Of a DNA stretch of 64,000 bases, positions 38,403-49,006 are shown piece after piece. Both the position numbers and the translations under genes were made by a program. A model generated the notes under the pieces. It saw nothing but the letters and a program-made list of their open reading frames with translations, was not told the origin of the DNA and searched no databases. Within the stretch, counting starts at the first letter, position 1. Every line of letters starts with the position of its first letter. Where the stretch lies: assembly GCA_902570425.1 (NCBI GenBank), contig CACFYB010000004.1, positions 1-64,000 of the forward strand. Reading direction: 5' to 3'. The DNA is from an uncultured Pelagibacteraceae bacterium. Lineage in GTDB: Bacteria; Pseudomonadota; Alphaproteobacteria; Pelagibacterales; Pelagibacteraceae.

Positions 38403-39716
38403 ATGTCTAGTGAAACTAAATATTTGAATTCTAATTACGAAGATTTTTTTGAAAAGAGTCTTTCAAAAAGTGATCCTGATCTATTTAAAGCTATTAATGA
38501 TGAATTAATAAGACAACAAAATCATATAGAGCTTATTGCTTCAGAAAATATAGTTTCCCAAGCTGTTTTAGAGGCACAAGGATCTGTTTTGACAAACAAA
38601 TATGCAGAAGGTTACCCAGGAAAAAGATATTATAATGGTTGTGAACATGTGGATGTTGCTGAACAATTAGCTTTAGAGAGAATTAAAAAATTATTTAATT
38701 GTAAATATGCAAATGTTCAACCTCATTCTGGAGCACAAGCCAATGGTGCTGTATTTTTAGCTTTATTAAAACCAAATGATACATTTATGGGAATGAGCTT
38801 AAATTCAGGAGGACATATTACTCATGGTTTAAAGATATCAATGTCAGGCAAATGGTTTAATGCAATTAGCTATGATGTAGATATAAAATCAGAATTAATT
38901 GATTATGATAATGTTGAAAAACTTGCATTAGAACATAAACCAAAACTTATTATTGCTGGTGGAAGTGCTTACTCAAGAGTGATTAATTTTAAAAGATTTA
39001 GAGAAATTGCTGACAAAGTTGGAGCTTACTTAATGGTTGATATGGCTCATTTCTCAGGATTAGTTGCAGGAAAGGGTTATCCTAATCCGTGTGATTATGC
39101 TCATGTAGTAACCTCAACAACTCATAAAGTTTTTAGAAGTGCAAGAGGAGGAATAATTTTATCTAATGATGTTGAGCTAGGTAAAAAATTTGATACTGCC
39201 GTTTTTCCAGGTTATCAAGGCGGCCCTTTAATGCATATTATTGCAGCTAAAGCAGCTGGATTTTATGAAGCTTTAAAACCAGAATTCCAAACTTATATCA
39301 AAAATGTTTTAGCGAATGCAAAAATACTTGCTGAGACATTAAAGAACAATGGTTTTAAAATTTATTCTGGAGGAACAGACACACATCTAATGTTGGTAGA
39401 TCTAAGACCATTTAATGTAAAAGGAAACTTGGCTTCAGAGAGTTTATGTAGAGCAAATATAACATGTAATAAAAATGGAATTCCATTTGATACTGAAAGG
39501 CCTATGATTACTTCAGGAATTAGATTAGGCTCTCAAGCTGCAACGACCAGAGGATTTGGTCTCAAAGAATTTGAAAAAGTTGGAAATTTAATCACAAAAG
39601 TTATTAAAGGATTATCTAAAAATCCAGAGGACAATAGTAAAGTGGAAGATGAAGTAAGAAAAGAAGTTATAGATTTATGCTCTAATTTTCCAATTTACAA
39701 AAATTTGAATAAATGA
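38403..39716 (+). CDS. glyA: Serine hydroxymethyltransferase
   Basis: PLP enzyme that interconverts serine and glycine with tetrahydrofolate. In 437 residues: [12 protein letters not shown] near 36-47, [14 protein letters not shown] near 71-84 and the PLP lysine in [14 protein letters not shown] near 236-249. It can take up the glycine and methylene-THF produced by sarcosine oxidase. It overlaps nrdR by four bases. Confidence 0.97.
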   Translation: MSSETKYLNSNYEDFFEKSLSKSDPDLFKAINDELIRQQNHIELIASENIVSQAVLEAQGSVLTNKYAEGYPGKRYYNGCEHVDVAEQLALERIKKLFNCKYANVQPHSGAQANGAVFLALLKPNDTFMGMSLNSGGHITHGLKISMSGKWFNAISYDVDIKSELIDYDNVEKLALEHKPKLIIAGGSAYSRVINFKRFREIADKVGAYLMVDMAHFSGLVAGKGYPNPCDYAHVVTSTTHKVFRSARGGIILSNDVELGKKFDTAVFPGYQGGPLMHIIAAKAAGFYEALKPEFQTYIKNVLANAKILAETLKNNGFKIYSGGTDTHLMLVDLRPFNVKGNLASESLCRANITCNKNGIPFDTERPMITSGIRLGSQAATTRGFGLKEFEKVGNLITKVIKGLSKNPEDNSKVEDEVRKEVIDLCSNFPIYKNLNK

Positions 39717-40171
39717 TTTGCCCCTGCGAAAAAAAAGGCGAAACATCTGTTGTAGACTCACGTCCAACAGAGGATGGAACTGCTATTAGAAGAAGAAGAC
39801 TTTGTAGTTGTGGTGCAAGATTCACCACTTTCGAAAGAATTCAACACCGTGAAGTCATGGTAGTTAAAAAAAATGGTAGAAAATCTTCTTTTGATAGAGA
39901 TAAATTGGCAAAATCCATTTATATTGCTTTAAAAAAAAGACCTTTAGATACAGAGACAGTAGAAAAATTTATCAGCAAAATTACAAGATCTTTAGAAGAA
40001 CTTGGGCAAAATGAAATTTCAAGTAATACAATTGGGACAATGGTTATGGAAGGTTTAAAAGAATTAGATCCAGTGGCGTATGTTAGATTTGCCTCTGTAT
40101 ACAGAAATTTTAGAGAAGAAAAAGATTTTGTACAATTTGTGGACAAATTAGATGTCTACAAAAAAAGATAA
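39713..40171 (+). CDS. nrdR: Transcriptional repressor NrdR with altered zinc knuckles
   Basis: ATP/dATP-sensing repressor of ribonucleotide reductase genes. The 152 residues contain the [15 protein letters not shown] segment at 15-29 and an ATP-cone domain near 49-139. The zinc ribbon is unusual: the first knuckle is C3-P-C5 and the second C31-S-C33, where the usual form is CxxC at 3/6 and 31/34. Spacing from C3 to DSR is normal, so the first change is a shift of the second Cys and the other a one-residue loss. It overlaps the ribD start by 20 bases. Confidence 0.92.
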   Translation: MICPCEKKGETSVVDSRPTEDGTAIRRRRLCSCGARFTTFERIQHREVMVVKKNGRKSSFDRDKLAKSIYIALKKRPLDTETVEKFISKITRSLEELGQNEISSNTIGTMVMEGLKELDPVAYVRFASVYRNFREEKDFVQFVDKLDVYKKR

Positions 40172-41258
40172 ATTTTCATTAAAAGATAAGAATTATATGA
40201 GGCTTGCTATAAATCTAGCAAGAACTCGACAAGGATTAACAGGCGAAAATCCCTCTGTTGGATGTGTGATTGTTAAAAATGATAAAATCATATCAGTTGG
40301 TCAGACAGGTTATCTTGGGAGGCCTCATGCAGAATATAATGCTATAAAAAATTCAGTTGAGGATATAAAAGGCTCCAAAATGTATGTCTCACTTGAACCA
40401 TGTAATCATTATGGAAAAACACCTCCTTGTACAAATATTATAATTAGAAGTGGTATCAGTGAAATTATTTATTCTTTAGAAGATATTGATAAAAAAGTGA
40501 GAGGTAAAAGTTATAAGATATTATCTAAAAGAAATATTAAAGTTAAACAAGGTCTTTTAAAAATTGAGTCTAAAAATTTATACGATTCATACAGAGTCAA
40601 CAGGTTAGAAAAGATGCCCTATATTACAGCTAAAATTGCAGTTTCAAAAAATAAACTTATATACAGCAAGGGAACTAAAAGAATTACAGATTGGAACTCT
40701 GATAAGTTTACTCATTATTTACGTTTTAAAAATGACTCGATCTTAATTTCAAGTAAAACTTTAAATACAGACAATCCAAAGTTAAATTGTCGGTTGAAAG
40801 GATATGAAAATTTTTCACCAAAAAGAATAATTTTAGATAAAAACTTAGAATCAAATCTAAATAGTTATGTTGTCAAGTCTAGTAAGAATAATAATACAAT
40901 TATATTCTATAATTCAGGCAATAATAAAAAAATTGAATTTCTTAAAAAAAAAAGAATTATTTTGATTAAGACGAATTTAAATAAAAGAAAATTATTTGAT
41001 TTAAAGACAATTTTTAAGAAATTATTTAATATTGGAATCAGAAATTTGTTAATTGAAGGCGGAGATAAAATTACAAAAAATCTTATCCAAAATAAGTTAG
41101 TTAATAAATTCTACCTTTTTAGAAGCCCAAAAATGATATCAAAAAGTAAAAAATATCAATTTTTTTCATCATTTGATATTTTAAATAAAAAATATAAAAC
41201 AAAATTTAGAATTAATAATAGACTAGGTAAAGACAATATAACAGTTTATAAAAGATAA
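40152..41258 (+). CDS. ribD: Bifunctional diaminohydroxyphosphoribosylaminopyrimidine deaminase/reductase
   Basis: Two consecutive steps of riboflavin synthesis. In 368 residues the N-terminal deaminase has [13 protein letters not shown] near 31-43 and the zinc motifs HAEYNA near 59 and [12 protein letters not shown] near 83-94; the C-terminal reductase domain (about 150-365) includes [13 protein letters not shown] near 297. It is the first of ribD-ribE-ribBA-ribH. Confidence 0.95.
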   Translation: MSTKKDKFSLKDKNYMRLAINLARTRQGLTGENPSVGCVIVKNDKIISVGQTGYLGRPHAEYNAIKNSVEDIKGSKMYVSLEPCNHYGKTPPCTNIIIRSGISEIIYSLEDIDKKVRGKSYKILSKRNIKVKQGLLKIESKNLYDSYRVNRLEKMPYITAKIAVSKNKLIYSKGTKRITDWNSDKFTHYLRFKNDSILISSKTLNTDNPKLNCRLKGYENFSPKRIILDKNLESNLNSYVVKSSKNNNTIIFYNSGNNKKIEFLKKKRIILIKTNLNKRKLFDLKTIFKKLFNIGIRNLLIEGGDKITKNLIQNKLVNKFYLFRSPKMISKSKKYQFFSSFDILNKKYKTKFRINNRLGKDNITVYKR

Positions 41259-41259
41259 A

Positions 41260-41853
41260 ATGTTTAATGGAATTATATTCAATAAAGGCTTAATTACAAA
41301 AATATCTAAAAGATCAAAGGGTATTAATATTTTTATAAAATCTGATTTAAAATTAAGAAAGAAAGATATAGGTGTCTCTGTTGCATGTGATGGTGTATGC
41401 TTAACATTGATAACTATTCAAAATAAAATAATGGAATTTTATCTTTCCAACGAAACTGTTCAAAGATCAAAATTCAAATATCTACAAAAAAATGATTTAA
41501 TTAATTTAGAGTTACCTCTTAGATATGGTCAAAAAATTTCAGGCCATATATGTCAGGGACATGTAGATACAACTGGTAAAGTTTTAGGTATAAAAAAAAT
41601 TGATAAATCTTATCTTTTTGATTTTGACGTAAAACCAAAGGAAAAAAAATATTTGATTGAAAAAGCCTCAATTTGTATCAATGGAATTTCTTTAACTATT
41701 TCAAAGATTTCTAAAAAAGGTTTTCAAATCTGGGTAATACCCCATACTTTTAAATTGACAAATTTATCAAAAGTAAAAAAAGGAAGTCTTGTAAATATTG
41801 AAATAGATATTCTCTCTAAATATGTAAAAAATTTTTTTCATGGCAAAAAATAA
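41260..41853 (+). CDS. ribE: Riboflavin synthase alpha subunit
   Basis: Dismutates two lumazine molecules to riboflavin. The 197 residues consist of two similar lumazine-binding halves: MFNGIIFNKG at 1-10 with GVSVACDGVCLTLI near 38-51, and GHICQGHVDTTGKV near 95-108 with KASICINGISLTI near 135. It overlaps ribBA by 14 bases. Confidence 0.95.
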   Translation: MFNGIIFNKGLITKISKRSKGINIFIKSDLKLRKKDIGVSVACDGVCLTLITIQNKIMEFYLSNETVQRSKFKYLQKNDLINLELPLRYGQKISGHICQGHVDTTGKVLGIKKIDKSYLFDFDVKPKEKKYLIEKASICINGISLTISKISKKGFQIWVIPHTFKLTNLSKVKKGSLVNIEIDILSKYVKNFFHGKK

Positions 41854-42940
41854 TTATTCAACAATCGAAAATATAATTAATATTGCCAAAAAAGGTGGAA
41901 TGTTCATATTAGTTGATGATGAGAAAAGAGAAAACGAGGGTGATCTTGTGATTTCAACATCAGACACTACAGCTAAAAATATAAACTTCATGGCAAAATA
42001 TGGCAGAGGTTTAATTTGCTTAGCACTTGACAGCTTACAAGCCAAAAAATTAAATTTATCTTTGATGTCTCCTGTTAATCAATCAAGAAATAAAACAGCA
42101 TTTACAATCTCAATTGAAGCAAAAAAAGGAATAACAACAGGAATTTCAGCTAAAGATAGAGCACGAACAATTAAAATTGCGTCAAAAAAAAATGTAAATA
42201 AAAAAGATATTGTTTCTCCAGGTCATGTATTTCCCATTATAGCTAAAGATGGAGGTGTACTTGTAAGAGCAGGACACACAGAAGCTTCTGTTGATATTTC
42301 AAAAATTGCAAAAAAAAATAATTCAGCCGTAATTTGTGAAATTATGAACGAGGATGGAACAATGGCTAAAGGACAAAATTTACTTAATTTTGCAAAAAAG
42401 CACAATTTAAAAATTGGTAAAATTGAAGATTTGATTTCTTATAGATTAAAAAAAGAAAAATTAATTAGATTAAAAAAGACTTCTGACATAAATGTAAAAA
42501 ACCAAAAATTTAAGATTAAGATTTATGAAAATTTACTAGATGGTTCGGAACACTTTGCATTAATCAAGGGTTCTATCAAAAAAGGATCAATACCAAGAGT
42601 GAGAGTTATATCATCAAACGTTGTACATAACTATTTGATAAATCAAAAATTACCAAATTCTTTTAATAAAACTTTAAATTATTTTAAAAATTATACTAAT
42701 TGTGTTCTAGTTTTTATCAAAGATACCAATTTGGATTCTGTTACTCAAACTCTTAAAGTTTATAAAAATAAAACAAAAAATAAACATGGAAATAATAAAC
42801 AAATAAGAAATTATGGTATAGGAGCCCAGATTATTAAGGATTTAAAAATAAAGAAAATGATTTTAATAACAAAATCACCAAAAAAAGTTATTGGATTAGA
42901 GGGTTATGATATAAAGATAACTAGACAGGAATTAATTTAA
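41840..42940 (+). CDS. ribB: DHBP synthase with degenerate GTP cyclohydrolase II-like domain
   Basis: The N-terminal 200 residues are 3,4-dihydroxy-2-butanone-4-phosphate synthase, which supplies the four-carbon unit of riboflavin: LVDDEKRENEGDLVIS near 18-33, KYGRGLICLA near 48 and GHVFPIIAKDGGVLVRAGHTE near 128. The remaining residues align with GTP cyclohydrolase II but the zinc-binding cysteine cluster and the RQEGRGIGL catalytic stretch are absent; only the YGIGAQI and GLEGYDI parts remain. I therefore expect only the RibB activity here and a separate active RibA elsewhere. Confidence 0.9.
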   Translation: MAKNNYSTIENIINIAKKGGMFILVDDEKRENEGDLVISTSDTTAKNINFMAKYGRGLICLALDSLQAKKLNLSLMSPVNQSRNKTAFTISIEAKKGITTGISAKDRARTIKIASKKNVNKKDIVSPGHVFPIIAKDGGVLVRAGHTEASVDISKIAKKNNSAVICEIMNEDGTMAKGQNLLNFAKKHNLKIGKIEDLISYRLKKEKLIRLKKTSDINVKNQKFKIKIYENLLDGSEHFALIKGSIKKGSIPRVRVISSNVVHNYLINQKLPNSFNKTLNYFKNYTNCVLVFIKDTNLDSVTQTLKVYKNKTKNKHGNNKQIRNYGIGAQIIKDLKIKKMILITKSPKKVIGLEGYDIKITRQELI

Positions 42941-43329
42941 TGAAAAAAAAAATTTTAATAGTAAATGCAAACTATTACAATGATATTTCTACAGGTTTGT
43001 TATCAAGTGCAAAAAGATTAATACCTAAAAATTTCGTTTATAAAATTATAAATGTTCCAGGTGTTTTTGAAATACCTGTTACTATTTCAAAAAATATAAA
43101 AAAATTCGATGCTTTTATAAGTCTTGGCTGCGTAATAAAAGGTGAAACACCTCACTTCGATTTCATATCAAAAGCATCAACAGAAGCTATTATGAATTTA
43201 GCTGTTAATTCAAAGAAACCAATAGGAAATGGAATTATTACTTGCCTAAATTTGAAACAGGCTAAAGCAAGAAAAAAAAAGGGTGCTGAAGCTGTAATGG
43301 CCGTGTTGTCTGTTTTATCTCAAAAATGA
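42940..43329 (+). CDS. ribH: 6,7-dimethyl-8-ribityllumazine synthase
   Basis: Penultimate riboflavin step; forms oligomeric shells in many bacteria. In 129 residues: NVPGVFEIPVT near 38-48, GCVIKGETPHFDFIS near 65-79 and the conserved NGIITCLN near 99. It is slightly short for the family. Start shares a base with the ribBA stop and the end overlaps nusB by four bases. Confidence 0.94.
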   Translation: MKKKILIVNANYYNDISTGLLSSAKRLIPKNFVYKIINVPGVFEIPVTISKNIKKFDAFISLGCVIKGETPHFDFISKASTEAIMNLAVNSKKPIGNGIITCLNLKQAKARKKKGAEAVMAVLSVLSQK

Positions 43330-43730
43330 AAACTTCCTTTAGTCCAAAAAACAATCCAAGAGTAATAATTATTCAAAAATTATATGGAAAATTTATCAAT
43401 AATGAAGAAAAAATTGATTATCCTAAACATAGATTTAAAAAATTTATCAAAGATATAGTATCAGGTACAATTGAGAGAAATGAAATACTAATTGAAGAAT
43501 TAAATAAAAATTTAGGAGATGAATTTAATTTTAAAAATTTAGACAAATTATTCCAAATCATATTGAAATCTGCTACATACGAAATTTTGTATAAGCCGAA
43601 TATTTCAATAAATATAATTATTAAAGAATATCTTAACGCTTCTAATTTTTTTATAGATAATTCTCAAACAAAATATTTAAATGCTTTATTAGACAATATT
43701 GCAAAGAAAATAAGACTATCAAATGCATGA
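43326..43730 (+). CDS. nusB: Transcription antitermination factor NusB
   Basis: Part of the rRNA antitermination complex with NusE. The 134-residue all-helical protein starts SPKNNPRVIIIQKLYGKF (arginine-rich helix) and ends with NASNFFIDNSQTKYLNALLDNIAKK near 105-129. Position after ribH is the usual one. It overlaps thiL by eight bases. Confidence 0.9.
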   Translation: MKTSFSPKNNPRVIIIQKLYGKFINNEEKIDYPKHRFKKFIKDIVSGTIERNEILIEELNKNLGDEFNFKNLDKLFQIILKSATYEILYKPNISINIIIKEYLNASNFFIDNSQTKYLNALLDNIAKKIRLSNA

Positions 43731-44682
43731 GTTTGAAATAATAAAAAGATATTTTTCAAAGTTATCTTTAAATAATCAAGGCTCTTTAAATTTAAATGAT
43801 GATGTTTTTTTTGAAAAGTCTCAAAAACTAGTTGTATCTATAGATACATATGTAGAAGGTACTCATTTTATAAATTTTAAAAATCCAGAACTAGTAATAA
43901 AAAAAATTTTAAGATCGTCAATATCTGACTTAATTTGTAAAGGTGTAAATCCTAAATATTATTTCATTTCAGGTTCAGGTAATAAAAAAAAATTTTCAAA
44001 AAAAAATATTAGAAAAATTTCAAAATCTCTTCATCAAGAGCAAAAAAAATTTTCGATCTTTCTTTGCGGTGGTGATACAGTTTTTTCAAATAAATTAAGT
44101 TTTACTATAGCTTCCATAGGCTTCTCAAAAAAAATTATTTTTAGAAATAAAGCTAAACTAAATGACGATATTTATGTGACTGGTAATTTAGGAGATAGCT
44201 TTATTGGTTTAAGGTTTTTGAAAAAAAGAATAAAATTAAATAAAAATTATAGCGATTATTTTAAAAAAAAATATTTTACTCCAAGTCTTAATTTAAATTT
44301 AGCGAAAAAATTATTTTTGTTTGCAAATACTTCTATTGATATTTCTGATGGTTTAATCTCCGATTTAGAAAAATTAATTAACAACCAAAAACTTTCATAT
44401 AAAATTAGTTTAAAAGAAATACCAATTTCAAGTAAACTTCAAAGTTTGGTTAATCAAAAAAAAATAAAAAAAATTTCTTGCGTTTCTAATGGTGATGATT
44501 ATCAAATACTTTTCACTGCTTCTCAATCAAAGTCTAGAATCATCTCTAGAATAAGTAAAACTTTGGGTATAAAAATTTCAAAAATAGGAAAAATTTGCAA
44601 ACACTATCAAAAATCTCAAATTATTGATGAAAAAGGTGACCAAATTGGACTTAAAAATAAAGGTTATTTTCATAATTTTTAA
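43723..44682 (+). CDS. thiL: Thiamine-monophosphate kinase
   Basis: Phosphorylates thiamine monophosphate to the active diphosphate. In 319 residues the metal/ATP motifs are SIDTYVEGTHF near 36-46, SISDLICKGVNP near 63, CGGDTVFSN near 110 and TSIDISDGLISDLE near 196. The more usual N-terminal GDDAA motif appears as NDDVFF. Last gene of the nrdR-rib-nusB run. Confidence 0.92.
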   Translation: MHEFEIIKRYFSKLSLNNQGSLNLNDDVFFEKSQKLVVSIDTYVEGTHFINFKNPELVIKKILRSSISDLICKGVNPKYYFISGSGNKKKFSKKNIRKISKSLHQEQKKFSIFLCGGDTVFSNKLSFTIASIGFSKKIIFRNKAKLNDDIYVTGNLGDSFIGLRFLKKRIKLNKNYSDYFKKKYFTPSLNLNLAKKLFLFANTSIDISDGLISDLEKLINNQKLSYKISLKEIPISSKLQSLVNQKKIKKISCVSNGDDYQILFTASQSKSRIISRISKTLGIKISKIGKICKHYQKSQIIDEKGDQIGLKNKGYFHNF

Positions 44683-44711
44683 AAGTTAATCATTGCCTTT
44701 TATATCTTTTT

Positions 44712-44740
44712 TTGTATTGTCCGGATTTTAAAACTAACAT
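44712..44740 (+). promoter_or_regulatory. Candidate promoter for hppA
   Basis: TTGTAT at 44712-44717 and TAACAT at 44735-44740 are 17 bases apart, a spacing typical of sigma70 promoters, in the 81-base gap between thiL and hppA. An AAGG ribosome-binding site follows at 44755-44758. Matches are partial, so this is a suggestion. Confidence 0.35.
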
Positions 44741-44763
44741 GCAACAACTTAATTAAGGTTTAT

Positions 44764-46869
44764 ATGAATACTACCATTGAAACGATTCTTTTATATACTA
44801 TTTTAGCTGGTCTACTCTCCATAGTTTATGGATACTTTACAGGTAAAAATATTCTAAACTTAAGTGCTGGAAACTCAAAAATGCAAGATATTGCTTCAGC
44901 AATTCAAATTGGTGCTAAAGCTTATTTAGCTAGACAATATAAGACTATAGCAATTGTTGGAGTTGCTGTTTTAATTATTGTAAGTGTTGCTTTTAGTCCG
45001 CTTGTCGGGTTGGGCTATCTAATAGGTGCAGCATTGTCTGGTATTGCTGGTTATGTTGGAATGTTAGTTTCGGTTCAAGCAAATGTAAGAACAGCTGAAG
45101 CTTCTAGAAAAGGTTTAGCTAGTGGTCTTTCAGTTGCTTTTAAATCTGGAGCAGTCACTGGGATGTTGGTTGCCGGTCTAGCTTTGTTGTCAATCTCTGT
45201 TTACTATTATTTATTATTAAAATTTAATATAGACGAAAGAGAAATTGTTAATGCATTAGTTGCATTGGGATTTGGAGCTTCTTTAATTTCCATTTTTGCT
45301 AGATTAGGTGGTGGTATTTTCACAAAAGGTGCTGATGTAGGAGCTGATTTAGTTGGTAAAGTAGAAGCAGGAATACCAGAAGACGATCCAAGAAATCCTG
45401 CAGTTATTGCAGATAATGTTGGTGATAATGTTGGTGATTGTGCAGGTATGGCGGCAGATTTATTCGAAACTTACGCAGTTACAATTGTTGCAACAATGGT
45501 CTTAGCTTCAATTTTTTTTCCTGGTGATATGTCTATGATGATATATCCTTTAACTATTGGTGGTGCATGTATATTAACATCAATAATAGGTACATTTTTT
45601 GTTAAATTGGGCAAAAGTAAAAATGTTATGGGAGCTTTATATAAAGGCTTTGTTGTGTCAGCTATTGCTTCTCTTGGAATTTTATATCCTGTTACCGATT
45701 TTGTATTAGGTTTAGAAAAGTCTTATAACTTAAATGATAAATTATTTTCTGGACTTAGTTTATATTATTGTGGTGTTATTGGTTTAATTATAACTGGTTT
45801 ATTAATTTGGGTTACCGAATATTATACTGGTACAAATTATCGACCAGTTAAAAGTGTTGCAAGTTCATCAACCACAGGACATGGCACTAATGTGATACAA
45901 GGTCTAGCTATTTCATTGGAAGCTACAGCAATTCCAGCATTAATTATTGTAGCAGGAATTTTATTAACAAATCATATCGCTGGACTTTATGGGATTGCTA
46001 TCGCTGTTACAACAATGTTAGCATTAGCTGGTATGGTTGTTGCTCTAGATGCTTATGGGCCAGTGACAGATAATGCAGGTGGAATCGCAGAAATGTCGAA
46101 GTTACCTAATAATGTTAGAAAAACAACAGATGCACTTGATGCTGTTGGAAATACCACTAAAGCAGTTACAAAAGGTTATGCTATTGGTTCGGCTGGACTT
46201 GGTGCACTAGTCTTATTTGCGGCATACACTGAAGATATTAAACATTTTTCAAAAGTTGCTGGCTCAAAATTAGAGGGAATAGTAGTAACTTTTGATTTAT
46301 CTAATCCTTATGTGGTTGTTGGACTTTTAATTGGAGGAATGCTTCCGTATCTTTTTGGTTCAATGGGTATGCAGGCTGTTGGAAGAGCAGGTGGTGCAGT
46401 CGTGATTGAAGTAAGAAGACAATTTAAAAAATATCCAGGTATAATGAAGAAAAAACAAAAACCGGATTATGCTAAATTAGTTGATCTTTTGACTGTAGCG
46501 GCAATTAAAGAAATGATAATACCTTCTATGCTTCCAGTTTTGTCTCCAATAATTTTATATTTTGTTATTTTCGCAATTGGTGGTCAGGTTGCTGCTTTAG
46601 CATCGGTGGGTGCAATGTTGCTTGGAGTAATCATTACAGGTTTATTTGTAGCTGTATCAATGACAGCAGGAGGCGGTGCATGGGACAATGCAAAGAAATA
46701 TATTGAAGATGGCAATCATGGTGGTAAAGGATCAGAGGCTCACAAGGCTGCTGTAACAGGAGACACTGTGGGTGATCCCTATAAGGATACTGCAGGTCCT
46801 GCTGTGAATCCTATGATTAAAATCACTAATATAGTAGCATTATTACTTTTAGCAGTTATCGCTGGTTAA
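44764..46869 (+). CDS. hppA: Membrane-bound proton-translocating pyrophosphatase
   Basis: Uses pyrophosphate to pump H+ across the inner membrane. The 701-residue protein has about 15-16 membrane helices. The substrate site is [20 protein letters not shown] near 196-215, followed by [18 protein letters not shown] near 218-235, and a C-terminal [15 protein letters not shown] near 668. The GNTTKA motif has lysine where potassium-dependent forms have alanine, so it belongs to the potassium-independent type. The 3' end overlaps bamE, on the other strand, by 14 bases. Confidence 0.97.
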   Translation: MNTTIETILLYTILAGLLSIVYGYFTGKNILNLSAGNSKMQDIASAIQIGAKAYLARQYKTIAIVGVAVLIIVSVAFSPLVGLGYLIGAALSGIAGYVGMLVSVQANVRTAEASRKGLASGLSVAFKSGAVTGMLVAGLALLSISVYYYLLLKFNIDEREIVNALVALGFGASLISIFARLGGGIFTKGADVGADLVGKVEAGIPEDDPRNPAVIADNVGDNVGDCAGMAADLFETYAVTIVATMVLASIFFPGDMSMMIYPLTIGGACILTSIIGTFFVKLGKSKNVMGALYKGFVVSAIASLGILYPVTDFVLGLEKSYNLNDKLFSGLSLYYCGVIGLIITGLLIWVTEYYTGTNYRPVKSVASSSTTGHGTNVIQGLAISLEATAIPALIIVAGILLTNHIAGLYGIAIAVTTMLALAGMVVALDAYGPVTDNAGGIAEMSKLPNNVRKTTDALDAVGNTTKAVTKGYAIGSAGLGALVLFAAYTEDIKHFSKVAGSKLEGIVVTFDLSNPYVVVGLLIGGMLPYLFGSMGMQAVGRAGGAVVIEVRRQFKKYPGIMKKKQKPDYAKLVDLLTVAAIKEMIIPSMLPVLSPIILYFVIFAIGGQVAALASVGAMLLGVIITGLFVAVSMTAGGGAWDNAKKYIEDGNHGGKGSEAHKAAVTGDTVGDPYKDTAGPAVNPMIKITNIVALLLLAVIAG

Positions 46870-47341
46870 TTTCCCTTCTTTTTTTGGCCCTCTGTCCAAG
46901 AGGGTCATTAATTTTTTGTCTCATGCTTGACATAAAATCATAGATAAATGAATTTCTTTTTATACCAGACTCTGTTGTTGCTTCTACAATTTTTACATTT
47001 TTCATATCATCAATGTTATAGAAATCTTTTTTTTTTAAAATACCGTAGTTATCAATCTCTAATACAAGAACATCATTTTTAAAAATTTTCATTTGACCTA
47101 AATTTTTTAACTCAGATTGTGTCTGGCGTCTTTCAATATAAATCCAAACGTCATTATCAAACTTACTTGTAGTTGATGGTTTTCCTAATATTTTAGTTAT
47201 GTCATTTTTATTAGATTTATCAACTATAAGTATTTTTTGTTTTTTTTCTAAAAAGGGTACGCCATGATGTTTAACAACTTTATTAAATTTACAATTTGAC
47301 GCTATTAATGAAATTAAAATTATATATAATATTTTGTACAT
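46856..47341 (-). CDS. bamE: Outer membrane assembly lipoprotein BamE
   Basis: Accessory lipoprotein of the BAM complex that inserts outer-membrane beta-barrels. The 161 residues have a lipoprotein signal (lipobox ASNC ending near residue 17) and the SmpA/OmlA signature [20 protein letters not shown] near 49-68 with YIERRQTQ. It is next to the cytochrome bc1 chaperone gene, the usual alphaproteobacterial neighbour. Its ATG and that of the divergent neighbour overlap in the palindrome CATG at 47339-47342. Confidence 0.85.
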   Translation of the reverse strand: MYKILYIILISLIASNCKFNKVVKHHGVPFLEKKQKILIVDKSNKNDITKILGKPSTTSKFDNDVWIYIERRQTQSELKNLGQMKIFKNDVLVLEIDNYGILKKKDFYNIDDMKNVKIVEATTESGIKRNSFIYDFMSSMRQKINDPLGQRAKKRREINQR

Positions 47342-47807
47342 GAGTAATAAGTATATTTATATTTACAATAATTTAATCAATTACACTAGAAATAAAGATC
47401 TATATTTATCTTTAAATCGCAAAGATAATTTTTCTGATAGATTAACGATATTTTTATTACATTTTGCTTTTTTTCTAAAGAATTTCAAAAATAAAGATAA
47501 CAAAGAGCTATTACAAGATATATATGATTTTATATTTAGACAATTAGAATTGAGCGTGCGTGAAATTGGTTATGGTGATCAATCTATAAATAAAAAAATG
47601 AAAGATTATATAAACCTTTTTCATTCAATGGTTTCCGAAATTCATTTTTGGAATGATCTTGAAAAAACAAAAAAGATTGAAAAGTTAAGTCTTTTTTTAC
47701 ATGATTTTGATAAAATAGAGAAATTCGTTGATTATTTTGAGGATTTTAACATTAATTTATCAAAAAAAAATTTGAATTCTTTTTTAAAAGGTGTAAGTAA
47801 AAGTTAA
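47340..47807 (+). CDS. Ubiquinol-cytochrome c chaperone (CBP3-like)
   Basis: CBP3-family proteins help assemble cytochrome b in the bc1 complex. The 155 residues show [15 protein letters not shown] near 34-48 and the signature [19 protein letters not shown] near 75-93. I chose the ATG at 47340; an in-frame TTG six bases earlier also exists. In related genomes a DUF177 gene lies between this gene and rpmF; here rpmF begins two bases after the stop. Confidence 0.8.
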   Translation: MSNKYIYIYNNLINYTRNKDLYLSLNRKDNFSDRLTIFLLHFAFFLKNFKNKDNKELLQDIYDFIFRQLELSVREIGYGDQSINKKMKDYINLFHSMVSEIHFWNDLEKTKKIEKLSLFLHDFDKIEKFVDYFEDFNINLSKKNLNSFLKGVSKS

Positions 47808-47809
47808 TT

Positions 47810-47992
47810 ATGGCAGTACCAAAACGAAAACAAACACCATCTAGAACTGGAATGAGAAGATCTCAAAATATGAAGTTCTCTTCAAAGAATGTTATTGAGG
47901 ATAAAAAATCGGGTGAATATAGATTATCCCATCATCTTGATTTAAAAACTGGTATGTATAAAGGTCGTCAGGTTTTAGATCCAAAAGAATAA
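47810..47992 (+). CDS. rpmF: 50S ribosomal protein L32
   Basis: A 60-residue ribosomal protein beginning [17 protein letters not shown], the standard L32 start, with a basic middle part and [19 protein letters not shown] near 36-54. The zinc-type cysteines of some L32 proteins are absent. It precedes plsX by ten bases as in most bacteria. Confidence 0.95.
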   Translation: MAVPKRKQTPSRTGMRRSQNMKFSSKNVIEDKKSGEYRLSHHLDLKTGMYKGRQVLDPKE

Positions 47993-48002
47993 TAATTTAT
48001 AA

Positions 48003-49004
48003 ATGTCAGATTTAGTTAAAATTGCAGTAGATGCAATGGGAGGTGACAATTCTCCTAAGAAGATCGTTGATGGAATCATTCATCAACATAATTCTAATAA
48101 AAATAATTTTTATATTATTTTTGGAAATGAATCAGAAATTAAGAAACATTTAAAAGATAAACTTGATCATAATTTTTTTAAAATTATTCATACTGAAAAT
48201 TTAGTAAAAAGCACTGATAGTCCACTAGAAGCAGCAAAAAGAGGAAAAGATACTAGTATGTGGTTAGCTATCGATAGTGTAAAAAAAAAAGAGTCAGATA
48301 TAGTTATTTCTGCTGGTAATACAGGTGCATTATTAGTCATTGCTAAATTAAATCTTAAAATGATTGAAAATATAGATAAACCTGCACTATCCGCTTTATG
48401 GCCTAATAAAAATGGCATGAGTGTTGTTTTAGATCTCGGAGCAAACATTGAGTGTAGTGCTAAAAATTTAGTAGATTTCTCAATAATGGGTTCCTCACTC
48501 TATAAGTCTTTGTATCCAAAAGAAAAACCTCAAATAGCATTGTTAAATATTGGTTCAGAAGAATTTAAAGGAAATGAAATTATAAAAGAAACATATCAAA
48601 TTTTAAATAAAAAAAAATCTGATGATTTTGATTTCAAAGGATATATAGAGGGAAATGAATTGATGAATGGTGATGTTAATGTCATAATTTCAGATGGATT
48701 TACAGGAAATGTTGCGTTGAAGACTGCCGAAGGAACAGCAAATTTTATTACTAGCGAACTTAAAAATGCATTGACTGGAAATTTTATAGGTAAATTTTCA
48801 TCATTATTAAATTTTATTAATCTAAATAAATTCAAAAAAAGACTTGATCCAAGATTGTATAATGGAGCCATCTTCATTGGATTAGACTCTCCTGTTGTTA
48901 AAAGTCATGGTGGAACTGATTTTATTGGTTTTTCAAATTCTTTAAGTGTTTGTAATAGAATTGTAAAAGGAAATTTGATAAGTAAGATAAAGAAAAATAT
49001 TTAA
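48003..49004 (+). CDS. plsX: Phosphate acyltransferase PlsX
   Basis: Makes acyl-phosphate from acyl-ACP for PlsY (plsY at 6073). In 333 residues: VDAMGGDNSPKKIVDG at 9-24, AGNTGALLV near 103, DLGANIECS near 145 and DGFTGNVALKTAEGTA near 230. fabH, which normally follows plsX, is not here; ihfA begins two bases after the stop. Confidence 0.95.
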   Translation: MSDLVKIAVDAMGGDNSPKKIVDGIIHQHNSNKNNFYIIFGNESEIKKHLKDKLDHNFFKIIHTENLVKSTDSPLEAAKRGKDTSMWLAIDSVKKKESDIVISAGNTGALLVIAKLNLKMIENIDKPALSALWPNKNGMSVVLDLGANIECSAKNLVDFSIMGSSLYKSLYPKEKPQIALLNIGSEEFKGNEIIKETYQILNKKKSDDFDFKGYIEGNELMNGDVNVIISDGFTGNVALKTAEGTANFITSELKNALTGNFIGKFSSLLNFINLNKFKKRLDPRLYNGAIFIGLDSPVVKSHGGTDFIGFSNSLSVCNRIVKGNLISKIKKNI

Positions 49005-49006
49005 AA

